Shown here: positions 1 through 5,129 of the stretch, piece after piece
Position numbering within the stretch: the stretch's first letter is position 1
Layout: every line of letters begins with the position of its first letter
Assembly (NCBI GenBank): GCA_950075905.1
Contig: CATMVR010000190.1
Location: 1-8,322, forward strand
Origin: an uncultured Persicitalea sp.
GTDB taxonomy: Bacteria; Bacteroidota; Bacteroidia; Cytophagales; Spirosomataceae
Direction: 5' to 3'
Length of the DNA: 8,322 nt
Program-made: the position numbers and the translations under genes
Notes under the pieces: generated by a model
Database searches by the model: none
What the model was told of the DNA's origin: nothing
Seen by the model: only the letters and a program-made list of their open reading frames with translations

Positions 1-82
1 CCGTCAGGTCGGGTTCGGAAGCAATCAAGCCCCGGAGGCCGTCCGAAAACAGCCGGTGATCGTCGGCAATAAGAATTTTCAT
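1..82 (-). CDS. Response regulator, N-terminal fragment of the receiver domain (3' part outside window)
   Basis: Reading down from the ATG at 82-80 gives 27 codons beginning MKILIADDHRLFSDGL and running off the window at base 1. The pattern (short beta strand, ADDH acidic pair, then LFSDGLRGL helix) is the classic start of a CheY-like receiver of NarL/FixJ/LuxR-type response regulators. D7 and D8 would be the Mg2+-binding acidic pair; the phospho-accepting Asp and any DNA-binding domain lie outside the window. The ATG overlaps the stop of the upstream histidine kinase (ATGA at 82-79), which points to translational coupling and makes this the kinase's partner. The HisKA_3-type kinase next door normally pairs with LuxR-type output regulators, so a C-terminal helix-turn-helix is expected but not seen. 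Confidence 0.9.
   Translation of the reverse strand, partial: MKILIADDHRLFSDGLRGLIASEPDLT
79..82 (-). other. ATGA stop/start overlap between kinase and response regulator
   Basis: On the minus strand the bases 82-79 read ATGA. The kinase stop TGA (81-79) and the regulator start ATG (82-80) share two bases, a usual sign of translational coupling inside a two-component operon. Confidence 0.9.
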
Positions 83-1914
83 TGGTAAGGTATTTCCAGG
101 TAAAAAGTAGTCCCCAGCGCATTGGAATCCATCGATACATTGGCCCTCAGAAACTGCGCCCGCGAGTGGATACTCTCCATTCCCAGTCCATCCGCGCTGG
201 CGGTGGTAGCCATGCCCACTCCATTATCTTCCACCTGCAACACCAGGTGGCCGGGCTGGTACAGCAGTTGCACCGTCAGCTCCGTGGCCTGGGCGTGTTT
301 TATCACATTATGCAGCAATTCACTGGCTACGCGGTACACCATCAGCTCGCGATCTTTCTGCATCCGTACCTCGGCGCCCGACTGGTAGTACGAAGCGCAA
401 AACTCTCCTGATGCACCCAGGCTGTCCACGCTGCTACGGAGAATTTTTGCCAGACCAAACCGCTCGAAACCAGGCGGAGTAAGATCGTGCGAGATAGCCC
501 GAATCGTATCACTCAGCGCATCTACCAGCTCCACAGACGGCCCCTCCCGCCTCTCACGCAGCAGGTTACTTTTGAGAATACTCAACGAGGCCCCCAGCTC
601 GTCGTGCAGATCTCTGGCAATACGCTCCCGCTCGTTTTCCTGCGCCTGAATCACCCGACTCGCCGTCTCCTGCTGGTTGTGGTTCAGGGCTAGCAGCAAA
701 TTTTCTTTTTCTTTTTTGTAAAGGTTGTACTTCACCGTCAGCCCAAATGCCAGCACCAGCAGCTCGGCCAGGCCGCCGTAGGTAAGCAGGTCGTTGCCAT
801 TGACAGGCAGCGGAAACACCCGCGACAAAAGCACAAGAAACAACGTAAAAAGCAGCGTACCAAGAGCCCCGGCGTAATACAGCGCCAGCCGGGAGCCCTG
901 CCGGTACCGCTCGTACAGGCTAGCCAGCACCAGCACAATGGAAGCCAGCATGCCCGCCCCTGCCAGCACGGTGTAGGTTGTAATAACATAGGTTGGGAAA
1001 TAGGCCCCTGGACTTAAAAACGGTACCACGGCCAGCACCAGCAAGAATACCTTCACAGCGTTGTTTAACCGGTAGTACTGGCTGTTGGCCGCGGTTTGGC
1101 CCACAAAAAGCTGCATAAAATGAATCTGTATGGCGCAGTTGTAGAGGGCCAGAAAGTTGCGGGCCAGGTGGTTGAGAAAGGGAGACTCCGGCCACAGGTA
1201 CTGGTAGCCATAGCCTTTGTCGGCCAGGCTAAACAGCCCCAGACCCAGCACGTACAGGCAGTAGTAGAAATGGATGGGGTCGCGCAGCGAAATCCAGAGA
1301 AAGATATTGAATACAATGATAAAAAGCAGCATACCTACCACGATGCCATGCACCAGGTAGGCAGCGTTGGAGGCTTCTTCAAAAGCCTGCCTTTTCCACA
1401 GTTTCAGGGGTACTTTGAGTACTTCCTGCCGGCGATCCAGCCGCAGCAGTACCACCAGGTCGGCCTGCCGGCCCACGGTAAAGGGAAATGCGAACGAATT
1501 TACCAGCAGCGGCCGCTGCTGGTACGGCAAAAAGCTGCCCGTCCGGTACAGGTGCCTGATTTTCCCCTTTTCGGCTGCGTAAAAATCCAGGTAGTAGATA
1601 TGGTTGTTGGTGATTTCCAGCAGCAGATCGCTCGGCCTGCTACCACCTTTCAGCCCCAGAATGAGCCAGTAAGGGTAGGTTGTAAACCCGAAATTGACGA
1701 ACCGTTCGTCGGTGGGCGTGGCCTTTCCCGCCAGGTACCGGTTCAATACCTCTTCGGGAGTCAGGTCGTCGTTGCTATCGGGCAGGTAGTAGAGGTAGGA
1801 CTCCACGGTAGACACCCGCTCAAAAGCAGCCGGTACCACCCAGCCGGGCGGCATGGCATAGCCGGGCGCAAAGCTCAGGAAAACAAGCGCAAGAATCCGG
1901 GGCGCGAATCGCAT
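79..1914 (-). CDS. 7TMR-DISM sensor histidine kinase (HisKA_3 / HATPase_c)
   Basis: This is a membrane sensor kinase of 611 residues. A hydrophobic signal segment (residues 1-20, ending PGYA) leads into a periplasmic domain of about 160 residues resembling 7TMR-DISMED2, a carbohydrate-binding-like fold. Some seven hydrophobic helices follow between about residues 185 and 398 (7TMR-DISM_7TM). A charged linker (YKKEKENLL, then NERERIARD) leads to the HisKA_3 dimerisation helix with DLHDELG, whose phospho-accepting His is residue 437 (codon 606-604). The HATPase_c domain has the N-box ELLHNVIKHA (Asn 536), DNGVGM (Asp 563) and DGLGMESI. All key residues look intact, so an active kinase is expected. 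The ATG at 1914 is preferred over the in-frame TTG at 1929 because it opens the signal peptide directly and sits 22 bases after a -7 box. It ends in a 4-base overlap with its response regulator. The ligand is unknown. Confidence 0.93.
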   Translation of the reverse strand: MRFAPRILALVFLSFAPGYAMPPGWVVPAAFERVSTVESYLYYLPDSNDDLTPEEVLNRYLAGKATPTDERFVNFGFTTYPYWLILGLKGGSRPSDLLLEITNNHIYYLDFYAAEKGKIRHLYRTGSFLPYQQRPLLVNSFAFPFTVGRQADLVVLLRLDRRQEVLKVPLKLWKRQAFEEASNAAYLVHGIVVGMLLFIIVFNIFLWISLRDPIHFYYCLYVLGLGLFSLADKGYGYQYLWPESPFLNHLARNFLALYNCAIQIHFMQLFVGQTAANSQYYRLNNAVKVFLLVLAVVPFLSPGAYFPTYVITTYTVLAGAGMLASIVLVLASLYERYRQGSRLALYYAGALGTLLFTLFLVLLSRVFPLPVNGNDLLTYGGLAELLVLAFGLTVKYNLYKKEKENLLLALNHNQQETASRVIQAQENERERIARDLHDELGASLSILKSNLLRERREGPSVELVDALSDTIRAISHDLTPPGFERFGLAKILRSSVDSLGASGEFCASYYQSGAEVRMQKDRELMVYRVASELLHNVIKHAQATELTVQLLYQPGHLVLQVEDNGVGMATTASADGLGMESIHSRAQFLRANVSMDSNALGTTFYLEIPYQ

Positions 1915-1936
1915 GGGGAGTAATGTCAATGGTACC

Positions 1937-1944
1937 CAAAAATA
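1937..1944 (-). promoter_or_regulatory. Candidate Bacteroidota -7 box (TAnnTTTG) for the sensor kinase
   Basis: The minus strand reads TATTTTTG here, a full match to the Bacteroidota sigma-ABfr -7 consensus TAnnTTTG. Its end lies 22 bases before the ATG at 1914, which would give a short leader. I do not see a clean TTTG -33 element about 19 bases upstream, so the site rests on the -7 match and its position. The T-rich run makes a chance match possible. The divergent gene at 2032 has only an imperfect equivalent (AAAATTTG at 1992-1999 on the plus strand). Confidence 0.4.
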
Positions 1945-2031
1945 GTAAAAATACCAGAACTCCGTGATAGAATTTAAAGCCGACTTTACTCAAAATTTGT
2001 AGTGGTAATATATTAAAAAATATGACAGCCT

Positions 2032-2385
2032 ATGTGGGTACCTCGGATGATTGTGGCTCTGGCGGGAGTTGTACTTTTGGCCGTTGGCTTCCTGTTGAAA
2101 AAGCGGGATTCGCGCGACGTGAATACCCGCAAAGTAGATGGCATCGTGACCAGCGTCAGGAAGGAGTATATCCAGCAATCTGACACCCGGGCCGTACGCG
2201 TATACCATCTACCCGTGGTTCAGTTTCGGATCGAAGACGCAGACGAGACAGGCCAGGATTTGTTTCGGGTGGGAGATACCGTACAGACAACACTCAAAAA
2301 GGAACCCGGGCCACATACTTCCAGAAAATTTTGGTGGATATGGTACCTCGGGCTAATACTGGTCATGCTGTCTTTCCTACTCTGA
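2032..2385 (+). CDS. Small DUF3592-like membrane protein
   Basis: A 117-residue protein with one hydrophobic helix near the N-terminus (residues about 6-23, followed by KKRD) and a second at the extreme C-terminus (about 101-117). Between them is a soluble stretch with DGIVTSV, then YHLPVVQFRI, then FRVGDTVQTTLKKEPG. This order of TM helix, DG-V strand, Y-x-P-V-x-F strand, VGD-V strand and closing TM helix is the usual layout of DUF3592 proteins, though this copy is short in the middle. The family has no firmly established function. An alternative start is the ATG at 2047 (MIVALAG), which begins right at the helix; the upstream ATG at 2032 is kept as the longest form. The stop at 2383-2385 is only 14 bases before the next gene, suggesting co-transcription. 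Family assignment is by motif pattern. Confidence 0.7.
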   Translation: MWVPRMIVALAGVVLLAVGFLLKKRDSRDVNTRKVDGIVTSVRKEYIQQSDTRAVRVYHLPVVQFRIEDADETGQDLFRVGDTVQTTLKKEPGPHTSRKFWWIWYLGLILVMLSFLL

Positions 2386-2399
2386 TTTCCGTATCCGCT

Positions 2400-3758
2400 A
2401 TGACAAAGCCTGTACGAAACATATTTCGCTTTTTCCTTCTGCTGGCCACCTGGCAGGCATGGCCTTCGCAGAGCTTCGCCCAGCTTCCCGACGATCTTAC
2501 CACAGTATTTGACTACGGAGAGCAGCGCGGACTGGCCGGCCCCTACCAGCGAGAACTCCTGAATGCGCTCTGGCGCTCGCAAACAGAGTCGCAGCGGGCC
2601 GCTCTCCGGCAGTTGCTCACGGCGGCGGGTTTGCCGCTGGTCAGGGTTTTTCTGCTCGAATCGTACCTTGCGGGGCACAGCTACACCGAATTGCAAACCT
2701 ACCTGAACGAAACCCGGGCGTACGGGGAAACAGAAATATTCTCCCGCAGCACTATGCGCGACCCCACCGACCTGATTCAGCAGTGGAACGACGCCTGCTC
2801 AACGGCCCTTGTACAAACCGCCCTGGGAGAAGGTGACCCGATATTTGCCTGGCAGCTCAACAAACTGGGCGACCTCACCGACCAGAATCCTTACGGGAGC
2901 GCCCGGGCGGTGGCCGCCCAGCAAAAGGAATGGCTCGAAAAGCACGGTGGCCGGGCGGTAGCCAGGGGCCAGACCGACGGCGTGGCCATTGGGATCAACT
3001 CCCCCCTCAACGATTATTACGGGGCCATGCTGGGGCTCACCTACCGGGCCGAAGCGGCTGCCAATACCACGGCCTGGTATCAGTACATTGCTCAGCTTAC
3101 CGGGCAGGGCTTTCTGGTACCTATCCGGATCGAATGGAGCGCAGCTGGCGGCACTGCGGTTGCGCATTTTGTGCTGGTACTGAATGCCTCTGCCAGCGCG
3201 GGTCAGCGGTCTTTTCTGATCCACGACACCTGGACCGGCCATACCGCCTGGGTAGCCGAAAGCTCTTTATTGCAGCATAGCATCGCTCCGGTCAACGCCT
3301 CATTCAGCATGACACTCACCCACGTATACGTACCCACCCCCCAGGATGTTTCGTGGCTCGCGGGGCGTTTCCGAAACTGGGGATCAGAGGTAGCCAGCCA
3401 GGCAGGAACCAGCATCCAAACCCAACAAACCCAGACAACGGCCTCCATTTCCTCCGAGCGCGCGGAAGTACTGGTCCAGAACGGACAATGGCTGCCGGCC
3501 CGGATTCTGCAAACCCGCGAAGACTATTTCTACATCCACTTTGAGGGCTACGATACCAGCCACGATCAGTGGGTCTGGAAAGATTTTGTCCGCCGCAGCG
3601 CTTCGTGGGCGCCCAATCAGCCGGTGTGGGTTTATTGGAAGGACAACCAATGGTATCAGGGAACGGTGGTGCAGGTTCAGACCAGCCAGGCCAGGATACG
3701 TTACGCCAACAACTACGAAGACTGGCAGCCCCTCGACCGGCTCCGGGCCCGCAACTAA
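2400..3758 (+). CDS. Secreted papain/C39-like putative cysteine peptidase with two C-terminal Tudor/agenet-like domains
   Basis: A 452-residue protein. The ATG at 2400 is chosen because it starts a clear signal peptide (KPVRN, hydrophobic FFLLLATW core, SFAQ cleavage region near residue 27); in-frame starts further upstream (TTG 2331, ATG 2340) would overlap the previous gene and bury it. Residues about 28-120 are mostly helical and unassigned. Residues about 125-310 resemble a papain-like C39-type fold: QQWNDACSTAL supplies Gln 128 and Cys 133, AVAHFVLVLN supplies His 256, and LIHDTWTGH supplies Asp 276. That Q-C-H-D order and the 20-residue His-to-Asp spacing fit the family; the Cys-to-His spacing (123) is longer than usual. 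After a Gln/Thr-rich linker come two small barrels: residues 355-399 (GQWLPARIL, YIHFEGYDTSHDQWV) like Tudor-knot/chromo-barrel domains, and 404-452 (VWVYWKDNQWYQGTVV, YEDWQPLDRLR) like agenet/Tudor. Peptidase activity and ligand are inferences. It is probably co-transcribed with both neighbours. Confidence 0.75.
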   Translation: MTKPVRNIFRFFLLLATWQAWPSQSFAQLPDDLTTVFDYGEQRGLAGPYQRELLNALWRSQTESQRAALRQLLTAAGLPLVRVFLLESYLAGHSYTELQTYLNETRAYGETEIFSRSTMRDPTDLIQQWNDACSTALVQTALGEGDPIFAWQLNKLGDLTDQNPYGSARAVAAQQKEWLEKHGGRAVARGQTDGVAIGINSPLNDYYGAMLGLTYRAEAAANTTAWYQYIAQLTGQGFLVPIRIEWSAAGGTAVAHFVLVLNASASAGQRSFLIHDTWTGHTAWVAESSLLQHSIAPVNASFSMTLTHVYVPTPQDVSWLAGRFRNWGSEVASQAGTSIQTQQTQTTASISSERAEVLVQNGQWLPARILQTREDYFYIHFEGYDTSHDQWVWKDFVRRSASWAPNQPVWVYWKDNQWYQGTVVQVQTSQARIRYANNYEDWQPLDRLRARN

Positions 3759-3789
3759 AACCGGAATGAAAAACTAAACAGAACGTCCT

Positions 3790-4947
3790 ATGAAAAAAGT
3801 AGTGCTGCTCCTGCTGGGAGAATGGCTCCTCCTGACCGGCCTGCGGGCCCAGGCATTTGAAGGTGCCTGGACGGGCGCTTTCAAAATTTTGGGAATTCAG
3901 ACGCCTATCAGCCTCGAATTGACCACGCAGGGCAACGCGCTGCGGGGTGTTCTGAAAGACGAGCAAAACAGCTATCGGCTCGAAGGTACCATTGCCGGCA
4001 ACCGCTCCCAGGGAAAGGTCATTACGGCGGTGGGCATCCGGTATAACTACCTCATGGACCTGGCCGGCGACCAGCTGAGTTTTTCCTACAAAGCCGGGTT
4101 TATGGGCACATTTCGTAGTGAAATGACCCGGACCGGCGGTGGGAGCTACCCCGACCAGGCACCACCAATGCCCGCTGGTGCAACGCCCCCTCCCGTGGCA
4201 TATCCCAGCCACCAGGCACCTACCACCGCACCGCTGCCCCCCGCCCGGCAGGCCAGCGCGGAGGCCACACCTGTTCCCTCCCGCCCGGCGGCTGGGCCTG
4301 CCTCCTCACCCGCCGGGTTTGCCACCGCCAGCCGGGGTAAACTCTACCTGCGCACCACTTTCTGGGCGTCTACCGGCACGCTTGAAATTTCCCTGCTGTA
4401 TCTGGGGGCGGACGGAATTGTGGTCCTGAACCCGGCCCTGGGCGCTGACCCGGTCAACCCGGCCTCGGAAGCGGCGGTACATCCCGCTGAGGTGGGCAGG
4501 TACCGGCTTACCGGCAATCAGGCGCAGGTAACCTGGCAGGACGGCCGGCAGCAGACGCTATCCATCGAACGCGACTCCCAGGGCGAACTAAGCGCCTGGG
4601 ACGGCGGCCTGACCTCCCTGTGCCAAAAGTTTGGCGCCAACACACGGCTCGACAAATGCTACACCGGCACTGCCACGGCGGGCCGCGGAAGTGTTGCCAA
4701 TACTTCCACGTATCGCTTCCAGGCCAACGGCACCTTTGAGCTGAACAGCCTGGGTATCATCTCAACCGGCATAGCCGGTCAGGCCAGCGAGGGGCAGTAT
4801 CGGGGCACCTACACTCTGGGTGGCAATACGCTGCGTTTGTCTTTTGCCGACGGACGGAAAGAGAATATCGTCATCACACCCTTCACCGACTACAACCGCC
4901 GTGAGGGCTTTATTATGAACGGTCGGCAGTTCAAGCTCTGTCTGTAA
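3790..4947 (+). CDS. Secreted beta-rich hypothetical protein with Pro/Ala-rich linker
   Basis: A 385-residue protein of unknown function. It opens with a signal peptide (MKKVVLLLLGEWLLL, cleavage near LRAQA, residue about 21). Residues about 23-114 form a compact beta-rich domain beginning FEGAWTGAF with alternating short strands, like lipocalin-type or small beta-barrel domains common in Bacteroidota secreted proteins. Residues about 116-180 are a Pro/Ala/Ser-rich linker. The C-terminal part (about 183-385) is beta-rich and contains two similar units: GRYRLTGNQAQVTWQDGR (from residue 236) and GTYTLGGNTLRLSFADGR (from about 339), suggesting internal duplication. Three cysteines sit in the second half (LCQKF, DKCYTG and the penultimate residue), and a disulfide is possible. 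It starts 31 bases after the preceding gene on the same strand, so it is probably the last gene of the cassette. No catalytic motif was recognised. Confidence 0.8.
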   Translation: MKKVVLLLLGEWLLLTGLRAQAFEGAWTGAFKILGIQTPISLELTTQGNALRGVLKDEQNSYRLEGTIAGNRSQGKVITAVGIRYNYLMDLAGDQLSFSYKAGFMGTFRSEMTRTGGGSYPDQAPPMPAGATPPPVAYPSHQAPTTAPLPPARQASAEATPVPSRPAAGPASSPAGFATASRGKLYLRTTFWASTGTLEISLLYLGADGIVVLNPALGADPVNPASEAAVHPAEVGRYRLTGNQAQVTWQDGRQQTLSIERDSQGELSAWDGGLTSLCQKFGANTRLDKCYTGTATAGRGSVANTSTYRFQANGTFELNSLGIISTGIAGQASEGQYRGTYTLGGNTLRLSFADGRKENIVITPFTDYNRREGFIMNGRQFKLCL

Positions 4948-4956
4948 AGCGCTCTA

Positions 4957-4964
4957 TAACTTTG
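4957..4964 (+). promoter_or_regulatory. Candidate Bacteroidota -7 box (TAnnTTTG) upstream of a short signal-peptide ORF
   Basis: TAACTTTG matches the TAnnTTTG consensus fully and ends 23 bases before the ATG at 4988, nearly the same spacing as the candidate site before the sensor kinase gene. No TTTG was found at the expected -33 distance. It lies just after the stop of the upstream gene, where a new promoter would be expected if the short ORF was once a separate gene. Confidence 0.4.
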
Positions 4965-4987
4965 TTAATTTTAGGCCATACACTTTT

Positions 4988-5107
4988 ATGAAAAAGCTGG
5001 TATTCTTTTTACTCATGACGGCCCCACTGGCTTTTGCCTGTGCCTGAAAGAAAGTAAGCACGGAGCCTACGATCCTTCGGTACGCTACGCTCTCAACAGC
5101 CCGGTAG
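4988..5107 (+). pseudogene. Short signal-peptide ORF, probable remnant of a small lipoprotein or secreted-protein gene
   Basis: ATG at 4988 opens 19 codons reading MKKLVFFLLMTAPLAFACA, a textbook export signal ending at a possible lipidation Cys (residue 18), and then meets TGA at 5045-5047. In the same frame the text continues as KKVSTEPTILRYATLSTAR to a TAG at 5105, which would suit the start of a lipoprotein after its Cys. Alternatively, a one-base loss near 5040 would join the signal to another open frame (CLKESKHGAYDPSVRYAL...), which runs on to a TGA at 5217-5219 antisense to the sensor gene. Either reading means the gene is broken or extremely short. The remaining possibility is a genuine tiny hydrophobic peptide. 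The rest of the 182-base convergent gap shows no strong terminator hairpin on either strand. Confidence 0.45.
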
Positions 5108-5129
5108 ATGTGGAGGCACGTGGTGTAAT

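Noticed and set aside
1096..1923. 275-codon plus-strand open frame opposite the sensor kinase
   Set aside because: No domain or signal is visible, and the opposite strand encodes a clear 7TMR-DISM protein along the whole stretch.
1915..1929. TTG start at 1929 adding MTLLP to the sensor kinase
   Set aside because: The ATG at 1914 directly opens the signal peptide and fits the -7 box spacing; the TTG would start almost at the expected transcript 5' end.
2331..2399. Earlier in-frame starts (TTG 2331, ATG 2340) for the peptidase-like gene
   Set aside because: They overlap the end of the upstream gene and place 20 or more non-hydrophobic residues ahead of an obvious signal peptide.
3316..4212. 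298-codon minus-strand open frame spanning the junction of the two secreted-protein genes
   Set aside because: It crosses two well-supported plus-strand genes and has low-complexity, Pro/Gly/Arg-rich text typical of antisense frames in GC-rich DNA.
5048..5129. Rho-independent terminator between the convergent genes
   Set aside because: I could not find a stable hairpin followed by a T-run on either strand; only weak partial complementarity is present.
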